From Chloroflexia bacterium SDU3-3 (GTDB taxonomy: Bacteria; Chloroflexota; Chloroflexia; Chloroflexales; Roseiflexaceae): a stretch of DNA of 64,000 nucleotides. Positions 1 to 8,166 of the stretch are shown here, piece after piece. The notes beneath the pieces are model-generated. The model worked only from the letters and a program-made list of their open reading frames with translations, was not told the origin of the DNA and did not search any database. Numbering within the stretch: position 1 is the stretch's first letter; each line of letters begins with the position of its first letter. The translations under genes were made by a program, and so were the position numbers. The stretch covers positions 372,001-436,000 of the forward strand of contig WBOU01000005.1 in NCBI GenBank assembly GCA_009268125.1, written 5' to 3'.

Positions 1-203
1 TTGTCACAGGCGTGCTGGAGGAGGGACGAAAGAGCGGCCACTTTGCCTTCGCCGACGCGGCCCACACCGCGCAGGCGCTGCACCATATGACCCATGGCTT
101 CTGGCCGCCCTACGCATGCGTCCAGGGTACCCAGGCCATCGAGCAGGCGCTGAACGACGTGCTCGATCTGGTGTTCCAGGGCCTGGCCGCGCCCGCCCGC
201 TAG
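1..203 (+). CDS. TetR-family regulator, C-terminal end (partial)
   Basis: The frame is open from the left edge and ends with TAG at 201-203, so about 66 residues of a C-terminus are present. The helical, His- and Ala-rich tail (FADAAHTAQALHHMTHGF, then a Leu/Val-rich last helix) resembles the ligand-binding domain of TetR/AcrR repressors. The DNA-binding helix-turn-helix would lie upstream, outside the window. Two 23-bp palindromic operator candidates follow in the gap before the DoxX gene on the same strand, which supports a local repressor. Assignment from so short a tail is inference; context raises the confidence. Confidence 0.55.
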   Translation, partial: VTGVLEEGRKSGHFAFADAAHTAQALHHMTHGFWPPYACVQGTQAIEQALNDVLDLVFQGLAAPAR

Positions 204-231
204 GCTTCCGCAAGCGCGCATCTGCCGCTCA

Positions 232-262
232 TTGCGAGATGACTAAAATACTTATTTAGTCA
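232..262 (+). promoter_or_regulatory. Operator/promoter copy 1 (TetR-type palindrome)
   Basis: A 23-bp imperfect palindrome at 240-262 has 8-bp arms TGACTAAA and TTTAGTCA. A TTGCGA hexamer at 232-237 starts 8 bp before it, and TTTAGT at 255-260 sits where a -10 box would be. The same arrangement recurs at 371-401, so this looks like a duplicated control element. It begins 29 bp after the stop of the putative repressor gene. Confidence 0.6.
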
Positions 263-370
263 TTTGTCACTATTAGTTCGCCACATGCCGCTTCTTGCCG
301 TGAGGCTCGATCGAATCGCGGACTGAGCGAACCGCATAGATTCAGCAGAGAGGAGGGAGTCATGGGCTTT

Positions 371-401
371 TTGTGATTTGACCAAAATACCGATATGGTC
401 A
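371..401 (+). promoter_or_regulatory. Operator/promoter copy 2 for the DoxX gene
   Basis: TTGTGA (371-376), a 17-bp spacer and TATGGT (394-399) form a plausible sigma70-type promoter. A 23-bp palindrome (379-401, arms TGACCA and TGGTCA) covers the spacer and the -10, as expected for a steric repressor site. The palindrome is 43 bp upstream of the DoxX start. It matches copy 1 in the core AAAATAC, the outer TGAC..GTCA and the trailing ATTTGT. Confidence 0.65.
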
Positions 402-443
402 TTTGTTGAAAACGTGGCTTATATCAGAAAGAGAGGGAAGATC

Positions 444-815
444 ATGGATATCGCACTATGGGTCATACAGGGGCTGGTCGCGCTGACGTTTCTGATCGTA
501 GGCGCGATGAAGGCCTTCATGCCGCTGGATCGGCTCGGCCAGATGTTCACGTGGGTGCCATCGTTCCCGGCCAGCTTCGTGCGCCTGCTGGGCATCGCCG
601 AGATGCTGGGCGCGGCGGGCGTCATCCTGCCGCCGCTCACGGGCATCCAGCCCTGGCTGGCGCTGGCCGCGTGCGTGGGCTTCATCCTAGCGGCGGGCGG
701 CGGCGCGGTGGTGCACCTTCAGCGCGGCGAGGGGTCGAAAATCGGTATCAACATTGCGCTGATCATCCTCAGCGGCCTAATCATCTACGGGCGGATCTTC
801 CTCGCGCCGCTCTAG
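444..815 (+). CDS. DoxX family membrane protein
   Basis: A 123-residue integral membrane protein with about four hydrophobic helices. The arrangement (short N-terminal helix, then 'GAMKAFMPLDRL', then 'FVRLLGIAEMLGAAGVILPPLTGI') is typical of DoxX/DoxD-like proteins, a broad family linked to redox or membrane stress functions. I chose ATG at 444 because GAGAGGGA lies just upstream; an in-frame start at 378 would fall inside the second operator. It is probably repressed by the TetR-type protein through the two palindromes. Its last four bases overlap the stop of the convergent gene at 812. The substrate is unknown. Confidence 0.75.
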   Translation: MDIALWVIQGLVALTFLIVGAMKAFMPLDRLGQMFTWVPSFPASFVRLLGIAEMLGAAGVILPPLTGIQPWLALAACVGFILAAGGGAVVHLQRGEGSKIGINIALIILSGLIIYGRIFLAPL

Positions 816-2266
816 CGCTGCAGCAGACGGTCGAACTCCGCCGCCGCGTCGTTGAGCATGCCGGGGTGCTGCGCGAGGCTGTAGTCGCCCCACTGGCCGC
901 CCAGCGGCGCATCGACGAACCAGCAGAGCGCACGCACCTGCGGCTCGCGCTCGACCTCGGCGAGGGCGGCGGTAAGCCACCCGGCGGGGTAGGACTGGGT
1001 GGGCGGGGCCATGCCGGGGGCGGCGGTGGTGTTGGCGGATGTGATGAAGGCAGGCAGGCCACGCGTGGCGGGGTAGCGGTTGATGATCGCCAGCCAGTCG
1101 CGGTAGACGCGGAAGCCCATCTGGGCCTGGCCCCAGCGCGGGTCGTAGGAATTGGCCGATGGCTCCTGCGCCGCCGCGGCATGGGCGGGGTCGACCCGGC
1201 CCGCCACGCGCAGCGCGAAGCCATCGGGCGCGGCGCTAGGCATATCGGCGGCCTCGTGGGCCTGCGCGGCCTCGTCGATGTGGGCCACCAGGGTGTTCAT
1301 GTAGCTCAGCCAGGGCGCGCCCAGCGGGTCGGGCAGGCTGCCGCCCTGGTCGGCCACCCACGGCGCGACCGGCCCCACCAGCACACGCGCGGCGGGCCGC
1401 TGGGCGCGGATGACGTATACCGCCGTGTCCTCGCGGGATGCGGGCAGGCCATAGCCGCTGAGCACGCGGGCATACCACTCGGGCGTGGTGGGCGCGGCGG
1501 GGGCCAGCGCGTTCTCGCTGGCAGCATTGAAGCCCGCGCCGATCACATAGCCGTACACGTCGCGCAGGCGGTCGTCGCGGGCCAGCTGGGCGCAGTAGGC
1601 CAAAAAGCGGGCTAGGGCCAGCTCGTCGCCCGCCGGGGGCAGCGACTGGCTGCGGGCGTAGTCCACCCGCACCAGCACGCGCAGGCCCTGCTGGCGGGCC
1701 ATATGCACGCGGCGGGCCAGCTCGTCGATGTTGAAGTCGCCCTTGGACTCCTGCGCGTAGGTCAGCTCCACGGCCCACCCGGCGCGGCCATGCCAGTCGC
1801 GGTCGGGGCTGGCGAACACCACGCCTAGCTTGGTGGGGCGCGGCGGCGCAGGCGTGGGCGGCACAGCCGCGCTCACCCCGCCGATGCTGGCGCGGCCCCG
1901 CTCGACGCAGCCCGCCTGGCAGCTGTGGTAGAAGGCCACGCTGAACTCGGCAGGCGGGCTGGGGGCCACCCAGCGCCAGGTCCACGGGCCGGAGCCGTGG
2001 TCGTAGGATTCGTCGCGGGCCAGCCCCTGGCCGTCTAGCTCCAGCCGCACATAGGCCCACGGCCTGCTGTCGCGCACATAGATCGTCACCGGCTCGGATG
2101 GCCGCACCACTGGCGGGTCAGTCCAGATCTGCGGCCAGGCCTGGGCCACGCTGGCCGGGGGGCCGGGAAGCACCAGCAGCTGGCCTTGGATGGGCAGCAG
2201 CCACACGGCCAGCGCCAGCAGCGCCAGCGCCAGCAGCGCCAGGGCGGGCGCGCGCAGCCTGCTCAT
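812..2266 (-). CDS. Membrane-anchored TIM-barrel (glycosyl hydrolase-like) protein
   Basis: A 484-residue protein with a very hydrophobic N-terminus (about residues 8-35), probably a signal anchor. A beta-rich segment of about 120 residues follows ('YVRLELDGQGLARDES'), then an alpha/beta region with strand patterns such as KLGVVFASPD and GLRVLVRVDYAR that resemble the TIM barrel of cellulase-like hydrolases. I cannot assign a GH family or confirm both acidic catalytic residues. The start at 2266 overlaps the stop of the upstream kinase by an ATGA, so translation is probably coupled. It is the third gene of an operon with a two-component system and is probably its output or an envelope sensor partner. 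Confidence 0.5.
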   Translation of the reverse strand: MSRLRAPALALLALALLALAVWLLPIQGQLLVLPGPPASVAQAWPQIWTDPPVVRPSEPVTIYVRDSRPWAYVRLELDGQGLARDESYDHGSGPWTWRWVAPSPPAEFSVAFYHSCQAGCVERGRASIGGVSAAVPPTPAPPRPTKLGVVFASPDRDWHGRAGWAVELTYAQESKGDFNIDELARRVHMARQQGLRVLVRVDYARSQSLPPAGDELALARFLAYCAQLARDDRLRDVYGYVIGAGFNAASENALAPAAPTTPEWYARVLSGYGLPASREDTAVYVIRAQRPAARVLVGPVAPWVADQGGSLPDPLGAPWLSYMNTLVAHIDEAAQAHEAADMPSAAPDGFALRVAGRVDPAHAAAAQEPSANSYDPRWGQAQMGFRVYRDWLAIINRYPATRGLPAFITSANTTAAPGMAPPTQSYPAGWLTAALAEVEREPQVRALCWFVDAPLGGQWGDYSLAQHPGMLNDAAAEFDRLLQR

Positions 2267-3315
2267 GGCGCGGCCTCCCCGGCCATGGGCAGCACCCAAG
2301 AGCAGGTAGTGCCCGAGCCTGCTCCCGTGGCGCTGGCGATCTCCAGCGTGGCGTGGTGGCGCAGCAGGATCTCGCGCACCAGCGCCAGCCCCAGGCCGCT
2401 GCCCTCCACATCGGCCCTGGCGCGGTAGAGCGGCTCGCACACATGCGGCAGGTCGGCGGCGGGGATGCCCGGGCCAGTGTCGGCCACGCGGCAGCGCACC
2501 CCGCCCGCCTGGGGCTGCAGCGAAACCGTCACGCTATCGCCGGGGCGGGCGTACTTGATGGCGTTGTCCAGCAGGTTCAGGAACACCTGGCGCAGCCTAT
2601 CGGGGTGGGCCAGCACGGCGGGCAGCGTGCCGCCCACCTCCAGCGCCAGCTCGACCTGGGCCGCCTCGGCGCGGGGGAAGAGCTGCGAGATGGCGGACTC
2701 GGCCAGCAGCGCCAGATTGGCAGGCTCCAGCGGCAGGTCGGCGCTCAGCTCTAGGCGGTGCAGCTCCAGCATGTCGCGCACCAGCCGGGCCATGCGCTGG
2801 CTCTCGCCGTGGGCGGTGGCCAGCGAGGCCTCGCGCAGCGCGGGCGGCGACGCGGGGGCGCGGGCCAGCTCTAGGTGGGCGATCACCGCCGTGAGCGGCG
2901 TGCGCAGCTCGTGGGCTAGCAAGCCCACGAAGGCCTGCTGCCGTGCGATCTGGCGCTGCTGCTCGGCATTGTCGGCCAGGATGAGCAGCGCGCCGCCGTG
3001 GGCCAGCGGGTAGGCCCACCAGCGCAGCGGCTGCGGCGCGGCCAGCATCCCGCTGGAGGACGCCCGCGCCGACAGGGCGGCCTGTCCCAGCGCGCGAGGT
3101 GGCTTCCCATCGGCCAGCAGCCGCCGCGCCTCGGCATTGGCCCGCAGCATATCGCCACCCGCGCCCAGCTCGGCCACGCCAAAGGGCAGCAGCTCCACAT
3201 CCAGCGGCAGGCGGCGCTCGCCCGCACGGCGCCGCGCGGCCCACAGCGCCGCGCCCAGGCCCAGCGCCAGCGCCAGCAGCGCGAAGATCACCAGCTTCAG
3301 GTCAATCAGCAGCAT
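2263..3315 (-). CDS. Sensor histidine kinase
   Basis: A 350-residue kinase with one N-terminal transmembrane helix (about 5-27) and no large extracellular domain, followed by a short PAS-like segment. HisKA carries the H-box LLAHELRTPLTAV, with His135 the predicted phosphorylated residue. The HATPase domain has an N-box (LLDNAIKYA), G1 (DTGPGIP) and G2 (GSGLGLALV). It overlaps the 3' end of the response-regulator gene by 14 bp and the next gene by 4 bp, so the three are co-transcribed in the order regulator, kinase, secreted protein. With a single TM and no periplasmic sensor, the signal may come from the membrane or from the third gene product. Confidence 0.9.
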   Translation of the reverse strand: MLLIDLKLVIFALLALALGLGAALWAARRRAGERRLPLDVELLPFGVAELGAGGDMLRANAEARRLLADGKPPRALGQAALSARASSSGMLAAPQPLRWWAYPLAHGGALLILADNAEQQRQIARQQAFVGLLAHELRTPLTAVIAHLELARAPASPPALREASLATAHGESQRMARLVRDMLELHRLELSADLPLEPANLALLAESAISQLFPRAEAAQVELALEVGGTLPAVLAHPDRLRQVFLNLLDNAIKYARPGDSVTVSLQPQAGGVRCRVADTGPGIPAADLPHVCEPLYRARADVEGSGLGLALVREILLRHHATLEIASATGAGSGTTCSWVLPMAGEAAP

Positions 3316-4021
3316 GGGGAACGTGGGGGATCGTCAGGCGGTAGCCAAAGCCGCGCACGGTCTGGATGAGATCGCCGCAGCCAGCTATGTCAAGCCGCGC
3401 GCGCAGGCGCTGGATGTGCACATCCACTGTGCGGGTGTCGCCCGCAAAGTCGTAGCCCCACACCTGGCGCAGCAGCGTCTCGCGGCCAAGCACCACGCCG
3501 GGGCTGCGCAGCAGCGTCTCCAGCAGCTGCCACTCCTTGGGTGGCAGGTCAAGCGGCTGGCCGCCCGCCTCGGCGCGGTGCTCGGCGGGCCACATGGCCA
3601 GCGGCCCGGCCAGCAGCGGCTGGGCGCGATCCGCCGCGCTGGCCCGCTCGCGGAAGCGCAGCAGCGAGCGCACCCGCGCCAGCAGCTCGCTCGGCTCGAA
3701 GGGCTTGGTCAGGTAGTCGGTCGCGCCTAGCTCCAGCCCGTACACGCGGTCGGCCAGCTCGTCGCGGGCCGAGAGCATCAGCACGGGCACAGGCGCGGGC
3801 AGGGCCTGGATGCGCTGGCAGACCTCGTAGCCGCTGCGCTCGGGCAGCATCACATCCAGCACCACCAGCGCGGGCGGCGGCGCGGCGGCGAGCCGCGCTA
3901 TGGCCTGCCCGCCGGTGCTGGCCGTGGCCACACGGTAGCCCTCCTGCTCCAGCAGCGCCGTGATGGCCTGGCGGATGGCGGGGTCGTCATCCACCACAAA
4001 GATCGTTGGGAGTTCGCCCAT
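3302..4021 (-). CDS. OmpR-family response regulator
   Basis: A 239-residue regulator with a receiver domain (acidic cluster DDD at 11-13, phospho-acceptor Asp56 in VVLDVMLP, Lys106 in LTKPFEP) and a C-terminal winged helix (PKEWQLLETLL, then VWGYDFAGDTRTVDVHIQRLR). I chose the ATG at 4021 because AGGTG lies 4-5 bp upstream; in-frame starts at 4033 and 4060 have poorer sites. It pairs with the overlapping histidine kinase downstream. The promoter region is occupied by family A repeats. Confidence 0.92.
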   Translation of the reverse strand: MGELPTIFVVDDDPAIRQAITALLEQEGYRVATASTGGQAIARLAAAPPPALVVLDVMLPERSGYEVCQRIQALPAPVPVLMLSARDELADRVYGLELGATDYLTKPFEPSELLARVRSLLRFRERASAADRAQPLLAGPLAMWPAEHRAEAGGQPLDLPPKEWQLLETLLRSPGVVLGRETLLRQVWGYDFAGDTRTVDVHIQRLRARLDIAGCGDLIQTVRGFGYRLTIPHVPHAAD

Positions 4022-4060
4022 AACACCTATCATGAATCGCTCGTCCTGCGGGGAGATCAT

Positions 4061-4327
4061 ACCACGAAGATTCTTTTACCACCAAGATTCTTTTACCACC
4101 AAGGCTCCAAGACACCAAGATTCGCAAGAGGATGAATACCACGAAGGCGCGAAGACGCGAAGGGAACGAAAGAACCGTTTACCACCAAGGCTCCAAGACA
4201 CCAAGATTCAGAAGAATATGCATAGTGCGAAGAAGCAACGGCGCGAAAAAAACAGGAAATAGAAAGCAGAAAAACACCAAGGCTCCGCAGGAAAAAACCT
4301 TGGAGCCTTGGTGTCTTGGTGGTAAAC
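4061..4327. repeat. Family A repeats, locus A1
   Basis: This 317-bp gap contains no gene. It holds ACCACGAAG and ACCACCAAG-type strings built on a period of about 9 bp around CCAAG or CGAAG. Forward-facing copies occupy 4061-4215. A reverse-facing copy (CCTTGGAGCCTTGGTGTC, then TTGGTGGTAAA) occupies about 4300-4327, so the ends can pair over a long distance. The gap lies between the SulP stop and the response-regulator start, both on the minus strand. Confidence 0.85.
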
Positions 4328-4338
4328 GATCGCCAGCG

Positions 4339-6000
4339 CTAGGCCGTCTGATACTGGCCGCACGCGGCGGCGATCGCCAGGTCGGCGCTCCAGAACAGGT
4401 GATTCTCGCCCAGCTCCTTCAGCAGGCCGGTGCGGCCCAGCATCTCGTGCACGTTCGGCTGCACCCCGCTCAGGAACACGTCGCCGCCGTGCGCCCGCTG
4501 CTCGTGCACCACGCGCTCCAGGGCCTGCACGCCCATCACATCGATCAGCGGTACGCCGCGCATGCTCAGGATCATCACGCCCTGGGAGTGGGACTGCCGC
4601 AGCGCATCCATCATCATGGTCACGCTGCCGAAGAAGATCGGCCCGGTCAGGTACATCACGGCGATCTGATCAGACTTCGCGCCCAGCTTCACGCCGCGCG
4701 CCCGCAGCCGCTCGGGGTCCACCGGCTCCACGCTCACCTCTAGGCTGCGAGCCGACTGGCGCAGGTAGATCAGGGCCGAGATCGAGATGCCGATCAGGAT
4801 GGCCTGGGTCAGGTCGAGCGCAACGGTGGCCAGCATGGTCACGATCACGCCGATCAGGGCGTGCTTGATGCGGGCCTTGGCAAAGAAGCGCAGGGCCTCC
4901 CACTCGTTCATGCGCCAGGCCGTCACCATCAGCACGCCGCCCAGCGCCGCCACCGGGATCTTGCCGATGACCTGGCCCAGCACCAGCGCGCTGAGCAGCA
5001 GCACCACCGCGTGCACCAGGCTCACCACCCGCGTCTGGCCGCCGCTCTTGATGCCCACGCTGGTGCGGGCGATCGCCGCCGTGGCGGGCACGCCGCCGAA
5101 GAACGGGATGATGATGTTGCCGATGCCCTGGCCGATCAGCTCCTGGTTGCTGTCGATCGGCTGGCCCGTCATCGTCGCGCCCACCGAGGCGCACAGCAGG
5201 CTCTCGATCGCGGCCAGCGCCGCGATCGAGATGGCGGGCAACAGCAGATCGCCCATGTTGGCCCAGGGGATACTGCCGAAGCTCAGGCGGCTATCCAGCA
5301 GGATGGTGCTGGGGATGCTGCCGATGCTCTTCACATCCCAGCCCGCCGCCGCCGACACCAGCGTGGCCAGCGCGATGCCCACCAGCGAGCCGGGCACAGC
5401 CTTGGTGAGCTTGGGCAGCAGGATCATGCTGGCGGCCACGATCAGCGCCAGGGCCAGGGCGCGCACATCCGGCGCGGGCGGGTGCGCGATGAAGGCCCAC
5501 AGCGCGCCCAGCGCGCCCTCGGCGTGCGGCGCGGGCACGCCCAGAACCTCGTCGATCTGGCCGATCGCGATGATCAGCGCGATGCCGCTGGTGAAGCCAG
5601 TGATCACCGGCGTGGGGATGAAGGCGATGTAGCGGCCAAAGCGAAACAGCCCCAGCAGCAGCAGAAACACGCCCGCCATCAGGCTGGCCGCCCACACGCC
5701 CGCCAGGCCGTAGCGCGCCGAGAGGCCGATCAGGATGGCCGACATGGCCCCGGTCGGCCCGCTGATCTGGAAGGCCGCCCCGCCGAACAGCGCGATCACC
5801 ACACCGGCGATGATCGCCGTCACCACGCCGGCGGCGGCATCGGCCCCGCTGGCCACCCCGAAGGCCAGCGCCAGCGGCAGCGCCACCGCGCCCACCGTCA
5901 GCCCGGCCAACACATCGCGCCGCAGCGTCCCGCGCGAGTAGCCTGCGAACTCGCTCTCAATGGCCTTGACGAAGGGCAGGCTACGCCATGCGAACATCAT
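4339..6000 (-). CDS. SulP-family anion transporter with STAS domain
   Basis: A 553-residue SLC26/SulP transporter. Residues about 25-420 are hydrophobic with 10-12 predicted helices and the family signature near the N-terminus (LAGLTVGAVALPLALAFGVASG). The C-terminal 100 residues form a STAS domain (DQIAVMYLTGPIFFGS; ILSMRGVPLIDVMGVQAL), which in this family controls transport. Likely substrates are sulfate, bicarbonate or another small anion; sequence alone does not decide. Two adjacent ATGs (6000, 5997) are possible starts with GAGAG upstream. It is divergent from the SDR at 6268 and monocistronic. Confidence 0.9.
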   Translation of the reverse strand: MMFAWRSLPFVKAIESEFAGYSRGTLRRDVLAGLTVGAVALPLALAFGVASGADAAAGVVTAIIAGVVIALFGGAAFQISGPTGAMSAILIGLSARYGLAGVWAASLMAGVFLLLLGLFRFGRYIAFIPTPVITGFTSGIALIIAIGQIDEVLGVPAPHAEGALGALWAFIAHPPAPDVRALALALIVAASMILLPKLTKAVPGSLVGIALATLVSAAAGWDVKSIGSIPSTILLDSRLSFGSIPWANMGDLLLPAISIAALAAIESLLCASVGATMTGQPIDSNQELIGQGIGNIIIPFFGGVPATAAIARTSVGIKSGGQTRVVSLVHAVVLLLSALVLGQVIGKIPVAALGGVLMVTAWRMNEWEALRFFAKARIKHALIGVIVTMLATVALDLTQAILIGISISALIYLRQSARSLEVSVEPVDPERLRARGVKLGAKSDQIAVMYLTGPIFFGSVTMMMDALRQSHSQGVMILSMRGVPLIDVMGVQALERVVHEQRAHGGDVFLSGVQPNVHEMLGRTGLLKELGENHLFWSADLAIAAACGQYQTA

Positions 6001-6103
6001 ACATATCTCTCATTCCACGAACTTCGGATCACGGGCCGCCACGCTGCGGGCTATAGGCCATGATACGGGAGATGCCGGGGAATGCAAAGGGAAAGCGGGG
6101 CTG

Positions 6104-6148
6104 TTTTGTTGCGAAGCCGCAAGCCCGAGGGCAGCCTTCGCAACAAAA
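6104..6148. other. Perfect 13-bp hairpin in a divergent promoter region
   Basis: Arms TTTTGTTGCGAAG (6104-6116) and CTTCGCAACAAAA (6136-6148) are perfectly complementary with a 19-nt loop. It lies between the divergent SulP and SDR genes, where a terminator is not expected, so a regulator site or a remnant repeat is more likely. No poly-T tract follows. Confidence 0.5.
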
Positions 6149-6227
6149 TATGAGAGCAGCCGCATATTCCGCAAAAGTGGCCATGTCAATGCGGCGTTCG
6201 CTGCTTTTTTGGCCAGAAGGCTGCGGC

Positions 6228-6233
6228 TATACT
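6228..6233 (+). promoter_or_regulatory. Candidate -10 box for the SDR gene
   Basis: TATACT lies 35 bp upstream of the SDR ATG. I see no convincing -35 at the right spacing. The start codon itself is preceded by AATGGAG. Confidence 0.35.
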
Positions 6234-6267
6234 AGCGCTGCTTCTTCGCGTAGAGAATGGAGTTCAT

Positions 6268-7026
6268 ATGGGACAGCTAGAGGGAAAAGTCGCGCTGGTA
6301 ACGGGCGCGAGCAGCGGGATCGGGCTGGCGGCGGCCATGGCCATGGCGCAGGAGGGCGCGAAGGTGGTGCTGGCCAGCCGCGGACAGCAGGCCGGGCTGG
6401 CCGCCGCCGAGCAGATCCGCGCCGCCGGGGGTGAGGCCACCTGGTTCCAGGCCGACGTGGCGCAGGCCGCCCAGGTCGAGGCGATGGTCGCCTTCACGCT
6501 GGCCACCTACGGGCGGCTCGACTGCGCCTTCAACAACGGCGGCAGCGGCGGCGGCGGCGGCTGGCTGGCCGAGCAGCAGGAGGGCGACTGGAATGCGACC
6601 ATTGACGGCTTCCTGAAGAGCGCGTGGCTATGCATGAAGTACGAGATCGCCGCCATGCAGCAGGCGGGCGGCGGCGCGATCGTCAACGCCTCGTCGGTCG
6701 ATGGCGAGCGCGCCTTCCCCTGGGATCCGATCTACTCGGCGGCCAAGCACGGCGTGCTCGGCCTCACCAAATCAGCCGCGATGCAGTACGCCAGCCAGGG
6801 CATCCGCATCAACGCCGTGTGCCCCGGCTGGATCAGGACGCCGCCGGTGGAGGACATGATCGCCCGCGACCCCGAGGCCGAGGGCCGCATGCTCACCCAC
6901 CAGCCGATCGGGCGGCTCGGCAGCCCCGCCGAGGTGGCCAACGCCGTGGTCTGGCTCTGCTCCGACCGTGCCTCGCTGGTGTGCGGCGCGGCGCTGGCGG
7001 TGGATGGCGGCTACCTGGTGGTCTAG
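6268..7026 (+). CDS. Short-chain dehydrogenase/reductase (classical SDR)
   Basis: A 252-residue Rossmann oxidoreductase. The cofactor motif TGASSGIG is at 12-19; NNGG at 89-92 replaces the usual NNAG; the catalytic Ser is at 142/143 (NASS), Tyr156 and Lys160 (YSAAK). The C-terminal INAVCPGWIRTPP and AVDGGYLVV are typical of FabG-like SDRs. A Gly-rich loop (SGGGGGW) follows NNGG. The acidic region at the end of the second strand suggests no clear NAD/NADP preference (ASRGQQ, perhaps NADP). The substrate is unknown. It is monocistronic. Confidence 0.9.
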   Translation: MGQLEGKVALVTGASSGIGLAAAMAMAQEGAKVVLASRGQQAGLAAAEQIRAAGGEATWFQADVAQAAQVEAMVAFTLATYGRLDCAFNNGGSGGGGGWLAEQQEGDWNATIDGFLKSAWLCMKYEIAAMQQAGGGAIVNASSVDGERAFPWDPIYSAAKHGVLGLTKSAAMQYASQGIRINAVCPGWIRTPPVEDMIARDPEAEGRMLTHQPIGRLGSPAEVANAVVWLCSDRASLVCGAALAVDGGYLVV

Positions 7027-7166
7027 CATTTCCCACATGCCAATACTACCCTTACGATACCAGCTTGCAATTTGATAGCTAGATGTGGTAGACTAGAGAC
7101 ACTATCATTCTGACATACGCAAGGCCATGGAGCCTACCGCATAGAGCTATTGAAGGGAGACGGCAT

Positions 7167-7877
7167 GTGGAACCGATGAAGATAGAGATCTGGTCGGATG
7201 TGGTGTGCCCGTGGTGCTACATCGGCAAGCGCCGCTTCGAGAGCGCGCTGGGGCAGTTCGCCCACCGCGACGATGTGCAGGTGGTGTGGCGCAGCTTCGA
7301 GCTAGACCCCGGCTCGCAGAGGCGCTCGCCCGGCACGCTGGATGAGCTGCTGGCCCGCAAGCTGGGCCGCAGCACCGAGCAGGCCGCCGCCATGAACGCC
7401 CACGTGAGCGCGCTGGCCGCCAAAGAGGGGCTAGACTACCACCTCGATCGCGCCCAGCACGGCAACACCTTCGACGCCCACCGCCTCATCCACCTGGCCG
7501 AGCGCCACGGCCTCCAGGCCGAGGCCAAGGAGCGCCTGCTGAAGGCCTACTTCACCGAGGGCGCCGCCATCGGCGACGCCGAGGCCCTGGCCGCGCTGGC
7601 CGACGAGCTGGGCCTGCCCGCCGACGAGGTGCGCGAGACCCTGGCGGGCACCGCCTTCGCCGACGAGGTGCGCGCCGACGAGCGCCGCGCCCAGGCGCTG
7701 GGTATCAGCGGCGTGCCAGCCTTCGTGATCAACGAGCGCTACCTGATCTCGGGCGCGCAGGAGCCCCAGGTGCTGCTGAGCGCCCTTGAGCAGATCTGGG
7801 CCGAGTCGCACCCGCTCACCCCGCTGGCCACCCCCGCCGGGGCAGGCATGTGCGACGACGAGAGCTGCGCAGTGTAG
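7167..7877 (+). CDS. DsbA-family oxidoreductase, FrnE-like
   Basis: A 236-residue thioredoxin-fold protein without a signal peptide, so probably cytoplasmic. The active site CPWC is at 14-17 and the cis-proline at 184 (SGVPAFVI), the pattern of FrnE/2-hydroxychromene isomerase-like proteins that act in dithiol oxidation and stress tolerance. The tail has a second Cys pair (MCDDESCAV), as in some FrnE proteins. I chose GTG at 7167 because AAGGGAGA lies 6 bp upstream; ATG at 7176 is an alternative. A perfect 24-bp hairpin begins 21 bp after the stop. Confidence 0.88.
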   Translation: MEPMKIEIWSDVVCPWCYIGKRRFESALGQFAHRDDVQVVWRSFELDPGSQRRSPGTLDELLARKLGRSTEQAAAMNAHVSALAAKEGLDYHLDRAQHGNTFDAHRLIHLAERHGLQAEAKERLLKAYFTEGAAIGDAEALAALADELGLPADEVRETLAGTAFADEVRADERRAQALGISGVPAFVINERYLISGAQEPQVLLSALEQIWAESHPLTPLATPAGAGMCDDESCAV

Positions 7878-7896
7878 CTAGGCGCGGGAATTTCTT

Positions 7897-8077
7897 TACC
7901 ACAAAGACGCGAAGGCACGAAGTGAAATTCGTGCCTTCGCGTCTTTGTGGTATTCGTCCCCTTTTATCCTCTTGGGGTCTTGGTGGTAAAGCTGTTTCTT
8001 TTCCCTTGGTGTCTTGGAGCCTTGGTGGTAAACGTTCCTCCCTTTTACCTTCACGCCTTGGCGTCTTCGTGGTAAAA
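7897..8077. repeat. Family A repeats, locus A2
   Basis: The DsbA-DinB gap holds one forward-facing A string at 7898-7921, its exact reverse complement at 7928-7951, and then three further reverse-facing units (CTTGGTGTCTTGG type and CGCCTTGGCGTCTTCGTGG type) up to about 8077. No coding potential is seen. Confidence 0.85.
7898..7951 (+). terminator. Perfect 24-bp hairpin formed by two inverted A units
   Basis: Arms 7898-7921 and 7928-7951 are perfectly complementary over 24 bp around a 6-nt loop (GTGAAA). It lies 21 bp after the DsbA-like stop, so it may act as its transcription terminator, although only TATTCGTCCCCTTTT follows rather than a pure T tract. Confidence 0.6.
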
Positions 8078-8123
8078 ATGTTTCTGCCCCAATGCAAGCG
8101 CAAGCCGCCTCGGGGCCGCGCTA

Positions 8124-8132
8124 TGGTATGAT
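8124..8132 (+). promoter_or_regulatory. Extended -10 promoter for the DinB gene
   Basis: TGGTATGAT (TGn plus TATGAT at 8127-8132) lies 34 bp upstream of the ATG at 8167. It sits just after family A repeats, so the gene has its own promoter. Confidence 0.5.
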
Positions 8133-8166
8133 GCCCCCCAACACCAACTGTAGCAAAGGGGGGATC

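Noticed and set aside
458-1615. Plus-strand open frame of 385 codons over DoxX and the barrel gene
   Set aside because: It is a high-GC shadow: out of frame with DoxX and antisense to a protein with a signal anchor and operon context.
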